DNA of 46,414 bases from Chitinophagaceae bacterium (lineage in GTDB: Bacteria > Bacteroidota > Bacteroidia > Chitinophagales > Chitinophagaceae), in the NCBI GenBank assembly GCA_021151685.1, contig JAGKWS010000032.1, positions 1 to 46,414 of the forward strand, in the 5' to 3' direction. Positions 36,867 to 45,451 of this stretch are shown piece after piece. Within the stretch, counting starts at the first letter, position 1, and the number at the start of each line of letters is the position of its first letter. A model generated the notes under the pieces. That model worked only from the letters and a program-made list of their open reading frames with translations, was not told the DNA's origin and did not search any database. The position numbers and the translations under genes are program-made.

Positions 36867-37262
36867 ATGAAACTATATCTGCTTACGGCTGCTTTTGTCT
36901 TCAGTGCTTCAGCAATGTGGGCACAGAACAATGCTACATTTGGTGCCATAACACCAACATGGCGCAACAAAGAACTGGAACATGCTGCGCTACGCGAGGC
37001 CAACCACAGGGCTGGCACCACACGGTGTCGCGAGTATTTTGTTGCAGCCAAAATAGTATCGGATGAATGGGAACCGTTGATAGGCGAAAATGGTAGGGTA
37101 GTAGGGCGTGCCATTCATATGGAGCTACTGGCCGAAACCCTTGAAGGTGGTTGTGGCGTGGTTCATTGTATCTTCAGGCAACGCCGGCAAGCCGATGATA
37201 CATGGGCACCCCGGCTAAAACTGGCTGATATGGGTGAGTACTATGCACAGGAGTGCGAGTAG
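36867..37262 (+). CDS. Small secreted four-cysteine protein of unknown function
   Basis: 131 aa from the ATG at 36867 (the open frame begins farther up without a signal peptide). Signal peptide MKLYLLTAAFVFSASAMWA, cut before Gln20. The mature part has four cysteines (54, 96, 101 and 130), enough for two disulfide bonds, and an even mix of charged residues. No known domain is recognised. It lies between dnaE and a convergent gene, ending 2 bases before it. Likely periplasmic or exported, with stable disulfides. The start choice rests on the signal peptide. Confidence 0.65.
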   Translation: MKLYLLTAAFVFSASAMWAQNNATFGAITPTWRNKELEHAALREANHRAGTTRCREYFVAAKIVSDEWEPLIGENGRVVGRAIHMELLAETLEGGCGVVHCIFRQRRQADDTWAPRLKLADMGEYYAQECE

Positions 37263-37264
37263 CA

Positions 37265-37858
37265 TCATTGAGCAACGCTACTGTTCTTAATTTCTTCCAG
37301 CATACCATTGGCCCGGTAGAACAGTTCTGCCCATGGCGACATATCGCTTTCTATAGCTGCCAGCATCTCTTGCGCAGCAAAAACGCCCTTGTTGGTAAGC
37401 AGGTAAAAGCGTACCGTGCCCGGCAGTGGCAAACCGGTATCGTTTACTGGCATACACCGGCCCAGGTATCCTTGTGCTATTTGCACCAGTACAGCAGCAT
37501 TTTCGGCCACAGAAGGGTTGCTACCAGCACCTGTAAGAAATGACCCACTACTCAAGAACGCATTGGCCGCACCGGTAATGTATGCAGTAAGTGTCAGTAC
37601 GGTTCCATTCATGTCCCAATCTATTACCAACCCATGCACCTTGGTTACAGCCGGTTGCACGGCCAGCCCCAGTTGGGTGGGTGTTACCTGTAGTGCCAGT
37701 TGGCGTTTGCCATCATAGCTATCGGTATATTTTGGGGTGGTAGTGTTTGTGGTACTGGTACGGGCCTTTTTTTTCATTATCGCCTTCCGCAAAAAAAATA
37801 CCAGTATGGCCGCTTGTAGTACTATGGCTATTCCATAGGTAAATATTTCGGTTGTCAT
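37265..37858 (-). CDS. N-terminally anchored protein of unknown function
   Basis: 197 aa. One membrane helix at the N-terminus (TYGIAIVLQAAILVFFL, ~7-23), followed by a basic KKKAR stop and a Thr/Asn-rich linker. The soluble part (~55-190) mixes beta-strand and helix stretches and is not assigned to any family. Its ATG overlaps the stop of the Sel1 gene by 4 bases (ATGA), so the two are translationally coupled. Helix anchoring plus coupling suggests it works with the Sel1 protein at the membrane, but that is inference. Confidence 0.6.
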   Translation of the reverse strand: MTTEIFTYGIAIVLQAAILVFFLRKAIMKKKARTSTTNTTTPKYTDSYDGKRQLALQVTPTQLGLAVQPAVTKVHGLVIDWDMNGTVLTLTAYITGAANAFLSSGSFLTGAGSNPSVAENAAVLVQIAQGYLGRCMPVNDTGLPLPGTVRFYLLTNKGVFAAQEMLAAIESDMSPWAELFYRANGMLEEIKNSSVAQ

Positions 37859-38997
37859 TTCTTATTGTCTGTTTCTTTTGTTTGGGCTGCAAGATACGCT
37901 TGTGCCTCTTTGTTGCCCATGCCGGCCGCCTGTAGCAATATTTTGGTGCTTTTTTCGGTGTCTTTGGCTATGCCTTCGCCTTTGTGCATCAGTATGCCCA
38001 GTGCGGTCATTGCATTCATATCTCCGTTTTCGGCTCCCAGCTGGTACCAAAATACGGCTTCTTTGGCGTCTTTTTCTATACCGTTACCAGTTTCATACAT
38101 TTTGCCAAGGCGGTATATGGCACTTTTGTGCTTTTGTGCGGCTGCCATTTTATAGTATTCTACTGCTTCGGCTGGGTCTTTATGTATTTCGTCGCCTATA
38201 CCGCTTTCGTGCATCTGCCCCAGTATGTATTGCGCGGCAGCATTGCCCCCTCTCGATGCTTTTTGCAGCCAGTATTCTGCCTCTTTGTAATTCTGTGCCA
38301 GCCCGCACAGCCCAAAGTAGTACAATCTGCCAAGGTTGGCCTGTGCGGTGGCATTGTCGTTATGGGCTGCCCGCCTGTACCACAACAAGGCTTCAGTATC
38401 GTTTACTGACGTTCCTTTGCCTTTTTCCAGCATCCAGGCCAGCATACTTTGTGCTATGGCATTTCCAGCCTCGGCAGCCTTTCGGTACCATACTACTGCT
38501 GTGGTGTCGTTTTTAGGTACACCATAGCCATTTTCATACATCCGGCCCACATTCAGGTAACCATAGTCATATTTTTTATCTGCGGCACTTTTGTACCACT
38601 TCATGGCTTCGGCATAGTTTACAAAGGTGCCATTGCCTTTTTCGTGCATGTTGCCCAGGTTACATTCGCCCCTCGCAAACCCCTGTGCGGCACTTTTGCG
38701 GTACCATTTTATGGCCTCGGCATTGTTTCTCTCTACGCCATGGCCATTCTCATAGGCATAGCCCATATTGTTTTGGCCGCGTGCATTACCGGCTTTGGCC
38801 GCTTTTTCGTACCATTTTACTGCTTCTCCGTAATCTATTTTTCGTCCGGCTCCTGTTTCGTAAAATTCGCCCACCAAGGCTTGAGCTTCTGCATCGCCTT
38901 TGTTGGCTACATTCAATAAAGAGTCAAATTCGGTTTGGGCATAGATGCGGGGTATCTGCAAGCAAAATAGTACCAGTATACAGATATAATGTTTCAT
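37855..38997 (-). CDS. Exported Sel1-like repeat protein
   Basis: 380 aa from the ATG at 38997 (the TTG six bases earlier is less likely). Signal peptide ...LVLFCLQIPRIYAQ near residue 21. Nine full Sel1/SLR repeats of ~36 aa follow, each with A-x-x-x-L-G/Y and a Y-x-x-G-x-G-V/K turn (for example YAYENGHGVERNNAEA, MHEKGNGTFVNYAEA, MYENGYGVPKNDTTA). Sel1 superhelices bind other proteins and are common in periplasmic scaffolds. It overlaps the next gene by 4 bases. The partner is unknown. Confidence 0.88.
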   Translation of the reverse strand: MKHYICILVLFCLQIPRIYAQTEFDSLLNVANKGDAEAQALVGEFYETGAGRKIDYGEAVKWYEKAAKAGNARGQNNMGYAYENGHGVERNNAEAIKWYRKSAAQGFARGECNLGNMHEKGNGTFVNYAEAMKWYKSAADKKYDYGYLNVGRMYENGYGVPKNDTTAVVWYRKAAEAGNAIAQSMLAWMLEKGKGTSVNDTEALLWYRRAAHNDNATAQANLGRLYYFGLCGLAQNYKEAEYWLQKASRGGNAAAQYILGQMHESGIGDEIHKDPAEAVEYYKMAAAQKHKSAIYRLGKMYETGNGIEKDAKEAVFWYQLGAENGDMNAMTALGILMHKGEGIAKDTEKSTKILLQAAGMGNKEAQAYLAAQTKETDNKK

Positions 38998-39046
38998 GGC
39001 CAATGGTTGGCAGATAAAGATACTGAATGTCTGCTCACATATACTG

Positions 39047-39589
39047 CTATACGTAGTAAGGGCTGATAAACAGGTATACCAATACGCCCGTTATGCTCAC
39101 ATACAGCCACAATGGCCATGTATATTTAGCCAGTTTTTTGTGTTGGGCAAACTCGCTTGTAAGGCCACGATATGCCGTAAACAAGATGAACGGCAGTATG
39201 ATGGCAGCTAGTGGAATGTGGGTAATAAGGATGAAGTAGTATATGGTTTTCATAATGCCTTCGCCACCATACTTGGTTTCGCCGGCCAGCAAGTGGTGGG
39301 CAATGTAAGAGACCAAGAAGAGGATGGATAATAGCATGGCACCCATCATCAGTTTTTTATGCTGTGCGTAATTGCGCTTTTTTACGGCAACCAAAGCCGC
39401 AACCAGCAATACCGATACGATGGAGTTGATTACCGCATTCAGCATAGCAAAAATGTGTACGTCGAAGCCCAAATCCACCTCCAGCTTGAAACGGGACAGC
39501 AATAAAACTGCTGCAAATACAACAAATGAAAATGTAAGTATCAGTAAACGGGCTTGCTTGTCGTTCTTTTTTATTGCTTGTGGTAGCAT
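39047..39589 (-). CDS. DUF420 (CtaM-like) membrane protein, cytochrome oxidase assembly
   Basis: 180 aa, four to five hydrophobic segments. The conserved DUF420 features are seen: HKKLMMGAMLLSILFLVSYIAHH near the middle, with His residues, and a second HKKLAKYTWPLWLYVSITG near the end. Relatives sit in or near cox operons, where CtaM helps assemble heme-copper oxidases. In other Bacteroidota it often follows SCO directly. Here two oppositely oriented sugar genes lie between it and SCO, and a separate -7 element precedes it. Confidence 0.8.
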   Translation of the reverse strand: MLPQAIKKNDKQARLLILTFSFVVFAAVLLLSRFKLEVDLGFDVHIFAMLNAVINSIVSVLLVAALVAVKKRNYAQHKKLMMGAMLLSILFLVSYIAHHLLAGETKYGGEGIMKTIYYFILITHIPLAAIILPFILFTAYRGLTSEFAQHKKLAKYTWPLWLYVSITGVLVYLFISPYYV

Positions 39590-39633
39590 ACAGATAATTT
39601 TTGTCTTTACACAGATTTACAGCTTGTGTGGCG

Positions 39634-39641
39634 CAAAATTA
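39634..39641 (-). promoter_or_regulatory. -7 element for the DUF420 gene
   Basis: Minus strand reads TAATTTTG, matching TAnnTTTG, 44 bases before the DUF420 ATG. It would let DUF420 be expressed apart from the oxidase operon. Confidence 0.4.
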
Positions 39642-39799
39642 CGATAGTATGTGCTACGCATGTGTATGGCTATTCGTCATTTTTATTTTCTTGACATGTG
39701 CCTTGTATGCTACCGGTTACATGAAATTGCAGAATGTTGGTATGTGGTTCCCAACTTCATTATTGTTGCTAACCGTTCGTAATTCCTACACATTTATGA

Positions 39800-39807
39800 T
39801 ACATTTG
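39800..39807 (+). promoter_or_regulatory. -7 element for the deacetylase-formyltransferase pair
   Basis: TACATTTG, a full TAnnTTTG match, 34 bases before the ATG at 39842. A weak TTCG at 39776-39779 stands in the -33 place (20-base gap). Confidence 0.45.
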
Positions 39808-39841
39808 TAAGTCTGTATTTATACAGAGATTATTGTTGTAT

Positions 39842-40843
39842 ATGCTGTCTTTTCTCCAATCCAAATTTGATAGTGTCGGTAGGCTTTTGCGAAATAATGC
39901 CGTGAAAAACGGATTTTTTTCCAAGCACTCTTCGCAAGAGTTGTTGGTGCTCATGTACCATGGTATAGATGTGCAAGGTAGCAGAAAATACAACAACCGT
40001 TTCTTTAGTGTTGCCGATTTTGAGGCACATCTTCGATTGCTGAAACAACATACCCATGTATTAACACATGAGGAGTATGTTGCCAGAGATTTTGCAAAAG
40101 ACCGGCTCAATATCGTCATTACCTTCGACGATGGTTACGAAAATAATTACAAATACGCACTGCCGGTACTGGAGAAAATGGGGGTACATGCCTACTTCTT
40201 CATTACAGGTGTGGGTAGCGAGGCTATTCCTGTTTTATGGGCCGATGCGGTGGACATAGTTTCGGTTTTGGGCAAGCAAGGGGCATCAATAACTGTAGAT
40301 GGTGTATCTTTTGCCTTGCAAGGTGGAAATTTTATTGCAGCACAAAACGGAGAAAATTTGAAAGCTTTTGTGAAACGAAGCTTACAACCCGGCGGCCAGC
40401 AAAAACAAACATTGGTGGGTGATCTGCTACGGATTGTTGATTTTGTGAATATGCCCGATTTGACCGACTACTGGAAGTTGATGACGGAAAAGCAAATAAA
40501 GGAAACTGCAGCATCATCTGTTATTACTATAGGATCGCACGGATATTATCATAATAATCTCGGCTCACTATCTCACAAAGATGGCTTGCAGGAGGTGCTT
40601 CAATCGAGACGGTATCTGCAAGCTATTATTGGCAAACAAGTAGACTCTATTGCTTATCCCGATGGGTCTTACACTACAGCACTCAGCGACAGTTTGTTGA
40701 ACGAAGGTTTCAATACACAATTCCTCGTCAATTACAAGTATGACGATAATGCAAGAAGTAACAAGGTAAGCGACCGACTTGGTTTATATCCGTATCTTGG
40801 CAATCCTAACGAGACTTTTTACCGTATACTGAAAGGTGCATGA
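39842..40843 (+). CDS. Polysaccharide deacetylase (NodB/CE4 family)
   Basis: 333 aa from the ATG at 39842 (the TTG at 39833 is rejected because an ATG follows at once). Motif 1 is TFDDGY at 94-99 (Asp96 and Asp97 as base and metal ligand). Motif 2 is His233 and His237 in GSHGYYH. Further downstream, IAYPDGSYT (near 276) fits the later NodB motifs. The zinc enzyme removes N- or O-acetyl groups from glycans. No signal peptide is clear, so it may act on cytoplasmic sugar intermediates. Its stop overlaps the formyltransferase ATG by 4 bases. The base composition looks more A/T-rich than in the flanking oxidase genes. Confidence 0.88.
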   Translation: MLSFLQSKFDSVGRLLRNNAVKNGFFSKHSSQELLVLMYHGIDVQGSRKYNNRFFSVADFEAHLRLLKQHTHVLTHEEYVARDFAKDRLNIVITFDDGYENNYKYALPVLEKMGVHAYFFITGVGSEAIPVLWADAVDIVSVLGKQGASITVDGVSFALQGGNFIAAQNGENLKAFVKRSLQPGGQQKQTLVGDLLRIVDFVNMPDLTDYWKLMTEKQIKETAASSVITIGSHGYYHNNLGSLSHKDGLQEVLQSRRYLQAIIGKQVDSIAYPDGSYTTALSDSLLNEGFNTQFLVNYKYDDNARSNKVSDRLGLYPYLGNPNETFYRILKGA

Positions 40844-41652
40844 AAATCTGTTTTTACACTTCAGACAGGCCATCTGTCACCAACTTACTCAACATTGCTT
40901 TTCTCATAAAGCAAAGGCCACATCATCAGTATTCCTTTGTGTGTGTGGCATCAGCACCATTACAGGCAAATAAACTTCGCCAAAAACTGATAAACAAATA
41001 CGTTCGGCTACGATACAATGATGGCCGTTTTGATTTTGAGGACGATCTGAATACTATTACCCAACGGCTTTTGCCCGAGGTTGGTGCTTTTCAGATGAGT
41101 ACATTTACTACACTGCATGTAGGAGCCGTCAATGATAAGGCAAGTGAAGATGCCTTCAGAACTATACAGCCCGATGTTATTATTCAGGCAGGTGCAGGCA
41201 TTTTGAAAGAAAACGTATTCTCATTAGCCAAAGTTGCCACCATTAATGTACACCATGGTTTGGCACCAGAGGTAAGAGGGGTTCATTCTACATTTTGGTG
41301 CATGCTGTATGGTGTTCGCAACCTTATAGGGGTTACCTGTCATTTGGTGGATGCGGGATTAGACACAGGGGCTATTATTGCCAAACGTGTGTTGCCACAA
41401 ACTACCGGTTCTTACATAGATGTAGCTTGTCAAAACTATCTCATGGGCCGAGATGTATTGGTAGATAGTATAGATGTTTTAGAAAAAGGTAATTTGAAAA
41501 TAAAGAAAGGAGAAAGTGTACAATCGTACTATTTCTCCAATCCCGATAATTTTCTGTATTATGGTCTCAAAAAACGCAATTTCAACCCGCTTCTGAAAAT
41601 TGGTGGCCGTAAGAGCACCATCAGAGAAACTTCCTGGGTGCACAACGGATAG
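40840..41652 (+). CDS. Formyltransferase-family protein (10-formyl-THF dependent)
   Basis: 270 aa. The Fmt-type core has the three catalytic residues: Asn136 and His138 (INVHHGLAPEVRG) and Asp175 (GLDTGAI). An N-terminal Rossmann-like start (MKICFYTSDRPS) is seen. There is no C-terminal tRNA-binding domain as in Fmt, so a sugar or small-molecule amine is a better target than Met-tRNA. It is coupled to the deacetylase by ATGA. Together they could remove an acetyl group and place a formyl group on an amino sugar (inference). The gene ends 14 bases before the convergent SCO gene. Confidence 0.82.
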   Translation: MKICFYTSDRPSVTNLLNIAFLIKQRPHHQYSFVCVASAPLQANKLRQKLINKYVRLRYNDGRFDFEDDLNTITQRLLPEVGAFQMSTFTTLHVGAVNDKASEDAFRTIQPDVIIQAGAGILKENVFSLAKVATINVHHGLAPEVRGVHSTFWCMLYGVRNLIGVTCHLVDAGLDTGAIIAKRVLPQTTGSYIDVACQNYLMGRDVLVDSIDVLEKGNLKIKKGESVQSYYFSNPDNFLYYGLKKRNFNPLLKIGGRKSTIRETSWVHNG

Positions 41653-41666
41653 CCGGCAGGTTATTT

Positions 41667-42392
41667 TTATCGCCTGTGTTTCCGTTCTTTTTCCATAGTC
41701 AGCAGTACTATGTCATCGGCACAGCGTTTTATGTCGGCTGTGTCTAGTCCATTGTAGTAACCCCTGATATTTCTTTTTGCATCTATCAGCACCAGCTTTT
41801 CGGTGTGTACAAAGTCGTCTGCACCACCGTCGCCAGGGCCTGTAGCTACCTTCAGCTCGTTGCGTGCATAGTTGTATATGGCTTTTTTGTCGCCGGTCAT
41901 AAACCACCAATGGTCGTGGTTGGCATGGTATCTGTCGGCATAGGCACGTAGTGCAGTTACAGTGTCTTTTTCAGGGTCTACCGATAGCGATACAAAGTGT
42001 ACTGCGTTGTCCAGCCCGTTTTCTATTTTTCTATTACGCCTGAAGGCCTTTTGCAGTATGGTCATATTGCCCGTAAGCTTGGGGCATACATCGGCACAGT
42101 TGATGAAGAAGAAATCTACCACCAGTATCTTTCCTGCAAGGGTGCCGTTAAGCGTCACATTGTCGCCAAGTTGGTTGGTTACGGCAAGGTCGGCAGTTTT
42201 GTGATAGATGGTATCGGTATATTCCTTGCCATTATCTATCACCTTTTCTACACGTTCTACTCCATATCGCTCCGGCAAATGAATCTTGTCTTTAGACAAG
42301 AGCTTTGCTATCATATAAAAAGAAAGCGGTAGCACAAATGCCACCGCTAATCCTAATATAAATCGTTGTCCTTTTGTGGCTTTATTGCTCAT
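41667..42392 (-). CDS. SCO1/SenC-family copper chaperone
   Basis: 241 aa. One membrane anchor (~11-30) and a thioredoxin-like domain with the copper-binding CxxxC at Cys99 and Cys103 (FINCADVCPKLTGNM) and His196 (DDFVHTEKL). It loads the CuA centre of cytochrome c oxidase subunit II in the periplasm. The ATG is fused to the stop of the subunit IV gene by one base (TAATG), so translation is coupled. Confidence 0.92.
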   Translation of the reverse strand: MSNKATKGQRFILGLAVAFVLPLSFYMIAKLLSKDKIHLPERYGVERVEKVIDNGKEYTDTIYHKTADLAVTNQLGDNVTLNGTLAGKILVVDFFFINCADVCPKLTGNMTILQKAFRRNRKIENGLDNAVHFVSLSVDPEKDTVTALRAYADRYHANHDHWWFMTGDKKAIYNYARNELKVATGPGDGGADDFVHTEKLVLIDAKRNIRGYYNGLDTADIKRCADDIVLLTMEKERKHRR

Positions 42393-42844
42393 TAGTGCTT
42401 TGCGTGAGTTGCTGTTGGTGCTTTGTCGGCACGAGCAGGAGAATTATTGTTACATTTCAACCAAAATGAACCGTCTGCAAGAAATGCTATGATGAACCAT
42501 ACAAACAAGAACAGAGGTATCAGCACAGTAGAAATAAAGCTTTTCACTTCATCGCCAAGGTGCATAAAGATAGCCACAATGTAACCAGCCTTCAAAATGG
42601 TAAGAGCAAGGAAGAAGAAATTCACCAAACCTTTTGGTATAGCATGGCTAAAGAACATACCAATAACTACTTCTACCACGGTTATCACCAGCAATATCCA
42701 AAACACCTTCCAAATCTTTTTGATTTGTGCACGGCTTTCGGTAGAATTAATATCTGAATGGTGTGATAGTACACCAGAGTACAGTTTAGACTGGTCTCCT
42801 TCGTACAGGTGCTGTATGCTATCTGAGTGATTATGTGCTGACAT
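42392..42844 (-). CDS. Cytochrome c oxidase subunit IV (caa3/prokaryotic type)
   Basis: 150 aa. Three hydrophobic helices (~45-65, 74-95 and 105-127), with FMHLGDE after the second. Short His-rich N- and C-terminal tails. Fits the small subunit of bacterial heme-copper oxidases. It overlaps SCO by one base and lies 61 bases after subunit III. Confidence 0.85.
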   Translation of the reverse strand: MSAHNHSDSIQHLYEGDQSKLYSGVLSHHSDINSTESRAQIKKIWKVFWILLVITVVEVVIGMFFSHAIPKGLVNFFFLALTILKAGYIVAIFMHLGDEVKSFISTVLIPLFLFVWFIIAFLADGSFWLKCNNNSPARADKAPTATHAKH

Positions 42845-42905
42845 TTCTTTTACTGAATTATGAATGATGAATTTGTAAGTTGTTTCAAACAGGTTGTTAG
42901 GCGAA

Positions 42906-43664
42906 TTAGAGGAGGTAGAAGCAAGTGAATACGAATACCCATACCAGATCTACAAAGTGCCAGTAAAGACCTATCTTTTCTACCATTTCGTAGTGGCCTC
43001 TGCGCTCATATACTCCATTTACTGTGTTCACAAGCAACAGAATGTTGAAAACAACCCCAGATGTTACGTGGCCACCATGAAAACCAGTGATGGTGAAGAA
43101 GTAGTTGAAGAAGTTGTGTGTAGCCGTCATAGCAATGCCGGGTTGCTCTTTCAGTATTGCAGCGGCATTGTGATGGTTGAAGAAATGCTCAAATTTTTCT
43201 GTTGGTGTGTTAGGATCTGTAAAGCTACCCCACAATGTACCTACTTCGCCATGAAGGTGTGTCCATTCCCAAGCCTGGCAACCAAGGAAGCATATACCAC
43301 CAATGATGGTCCACAGTAACCATTTGGCAACAGCTTTCTTATCGCCATAGTGGCCGGCATGTACTGCCAGTACCATCGTTACCGAACTCATGATGAGGAT
43401 GAAGGTCATCAAACTCACGAAAAGAAGCGGCAGGTTGGCATGTCCCATGAAGGGGAATGACTTAAACACTTCGTTGGGGTCTGGCCAAACGGCACTGAAG
43501 AACCTTGTAGTACCATACGATATCAGGAAGGCACCGAATGTAAGTGCATCTGATAGCAGGAAGGCCCACATCATAATTTTTCCGTAGCTCACTTTGTAGG
43601 GCGATTGTCCACCGGCCCATACGTTCTCCTTAGGTGCTGAAGTAATAACTGTTGAATGCGACAT
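42906..43664 (-). CDS. Cytochrome c oxidase subunit III
   Basis: 252 aa, about six to seven helices. Conserved segments include SYGKIMMWAFLLSDALTFGAF, QAWEWTHL, FFTITGFHGGHVTSGV and the terminal GLYWHFVDLVWVFVFT. This non-catalytic subunit supports proton pumping and stability in the inner membrane. Follows the second subunit III-like gene by 54 bases. Confidence 0.92.
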   Translation of the reverse strand: MSHSTVITSAPKENVWAGGQSPYKVSYGKIMMWAFLLSDALTFGAFLISYGTTRFFSAVWPDPNEVFKSFPFMGHANLPLLFVSLMTFILIMSSVTMVLAVHAGHYGDKKAVAKWLLWTIIGGICFLGCQAWEWTHLHGEVGTLWGSFTDPNTPTEKFEHFFNHHNAAAILKEQPGIAMTATHNFFNYFFTITGFHGGHVTSGVVFNILLLVNTVNGVYERRGHYEMVEKIGLYWHFVDLVWVFVFTCFYLL

Positions 43665-43718
43665 AAACTATGTTAAAAATGTGTAGTTGTGAATCTGGTT
43701 GCGAATTTCGTGACAATT

Positions 43719-44366
43719 TTATTGATTTGCCAGAAAAAAGACAAATAAATATACCCACAATATATCTACAAAGTGCCAGTAGGTGGCGGCAATTTCCAGA
43801 CCGGTTGCGTTATATATCTTCACCTTTTTACTGAAAGCTCTTAAAAATACTATTGCGAGTGCTATAACGCCACCTGCCATGTGTGCCAGATGCAGCCCTG
43901 CTATTACAAACAGAAAAGACTCGCTGGGGTTGCCATCTACCCGTACAGTGGCACTTTGCTTCAAAGTTTCGCCATCTATACGTATTTGCTGTGCATGATG
44001 ATACAGGTCGTAGAAACCTGCATATTGCAACAGCCCGAAGATAATACCCAATACCAGTGTAACGCTGATAAGTACACGGAAACGAGGCATTTGCCTTTCT
44101 TTGAAGGCTTTTACACCCAGTATCATGGTAACACTGCTCAGCACTACGGCAATGGTAGAGAACCAGAACGCCACAGGCAACTGAAAGTAACGCCAGTTGT
44201 CTTGCGCCTTGCGCACCATGAAGCCACTGGTAAGGCCGGCAAATGCCATAGCCATACTACCAATAGCCAGCCACATCATGAACTTTTGCGGATGAATTTT
44301 CCGCTTCGATTCCGACCCTTTACTTCCCCACGACAGAGATGCGTTATTCCCTCCTGTGTTTTTCAT
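43719..44366 (-). CDS. Cytochrome c oxidase subunit III-like protein (second paralogue)
   Basis: 215 aa, five or so helices. Begins KIHPQKFMMWLAIGSMAMAFAGLTSGFMVR and ends AATYWHFVDILWVYLFVFF, the same WHFVD signature as its downstream neighbour. Two subunit III-type genes side by side are normal in Bacteroidota oxidase clusters. The ATG lies 46 bases after the ctaB stop codon. Confidence 0.88.
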   Translation of the reverse strand: MKNTGGNNASLSWGSKGSESKRKIHPQKFMMWLAIGSMAMAFAGLTSGFMVRKAQDNWRYFQLPVAFWFSTIAVVLSSVTMILGVKAFKERQMPRFRVLISVTLVLGIIFGLLQYAGFYDLYHHAQQIRIDGETLKQSATVRVDGNPSESFLFVIAGLHLAHMAGGVIALAIVFLRAFSKKVKIYNATGLEIAATYWHFVDILWVYLFVFFLANQ

Positions 44367-44412
44367 ATCCTGCTATTTCATTACTCCCTCACCATCCCTG
44401 TGTTTTCATCTT

Positions 44413-45327
44413 TTATTTTGCTGCCAGCAATGCTATCAGTACCGATGGCAGATATATAAATGAAGCAAACATCACTCTTCTTGCACTTTTATAATCGTTG
44501 TGTTTGTAAAACACAACAGACGCTGCCAGATACATAACTCCACACAGCACGGCTACAATTGTACCAACAGTGCCCGTCATACCAAACATTTGTGGTAGCA
44601 TTGCCATAGGTACCAATACCAAACTATACAATACACATTGTATGGCAGTAAATTTTGATTCCCGCTCGCGGGTAGGCAACATTTTTATACCGGCGTTGGC
44701 ATAATCGTCAAACGCCACCCATGCTATGGCCCAGAAGTGGGGAAACTGCCAGAAAAACTGCAACGAAAACAGTACTAATCCTTTTGCATCCACTACACCG
44801 GTAGCGGCTGTCCAACCTATAAGGGGGGGCAATGCACCTGGTATAGCACCTATAAACACCGCTATGGGGTGTACTTTCTTCATTGGGGTATACACAAACG
44901 CATACAACAACAATGATAAAAAGCTGAGAAGACCTGCCAGCGGATTGAAGAAAATGCCCAGTAGTGCCGCACCGGCTACACCCAGTACTGTGGCAAATAT
45001 CCATGCCTCGGTATCGGTCATGCGGCCATCGGGTAGGGGGCGCATACGGGTACGCTTCATCAATTTGTCGCTCTCGCGTTCCAATATCTGATTGATGGTG
45101 TTGGCACCACCAGTCACCATCATGCCACCGGTAAACAGCAAGGCGCAACGTAGCCATAAATCCTTGTCAGTCCACGAGAAAACAACTTCGGGTGCCATCA
45201 GATACCCTACCACACTACTGAATACCACCATGCCGCTGAGATTGGGCTTCAGCAACTGGCTATAGTCCTTTATGCGGGTAGATAAACCCGCACTTTCTCT
45301 CACATTTATGGTTTCCTGCTGTATCAT
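44413..45327 (-). CDS. ctaB: Protoheme IX farnesyltransferase (heme O synthase)
   Basis: 304 aa from the ATG at 45327. UbiA-type prenyltransferase with about nine helices. The first prenyl-diphosphate site is NTINQILERESDKLMKRTR-RP, and the second contains DDYANAGIKMLPTR. It attaches farnesyl to heme B to make heme O in the inner membrane, required for the oxidase coded downstream. The upstream TTG at 45348 overlaps a -7 element, so it is not the start. First gene of the oxidase operon. No coxA/coxB is in this window; those must lie elsewhere. Confidence 0.93.
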   Translation of the reverse strand: MIQQETINVRESAGLSTRIKDYSQLLKPNLSGMVVFSSVVGYLMAPEVVFSWTDKDLWLRCALLFTGGMMVTGGANTINQILERESDKLMKRTRMRPLPDGRMTDTEAWIFATVLGVAGAALLGIFFNPLAGLLSFLSLLLYAFVYTPMKKVHPIAVFIGAIPGALPPLIGWTAATGVVDAKGLVLFSLQFFWQFPHFWAIAWVAFDDYANAGIKMLPTRERESKFTAIQCVLYSLVLVPMAMLPQMFGMTGTVGTIVAVLCGVMYLAASVVFYKHNDYKSARRVMFASFIYLPSVLIALLAAK

Positions 45328-45345
45328 CAGGCTACAATACGGGTG

Positions 45346-45353
45346 CAAAAGTA
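45346..45353 (-). promoter_or_regulatory. -7 element for the oxidase accessory operon
   Basis: Minus strand reads TACTTTTG, a full TAnnTTTG match, 19 bases before the ctaB ATG at 45327. No clear -33 element was found. Confidence 0.45.
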
Positions 45354-45451
45354 GGGCAATTCATTCACAATTAATTAGCTTTTACCCATTAGACCATACA
45401 ATTCGCTGTGCATTTTTCCACAGTTATACACATGTTGCCTGCTTGTTATAT

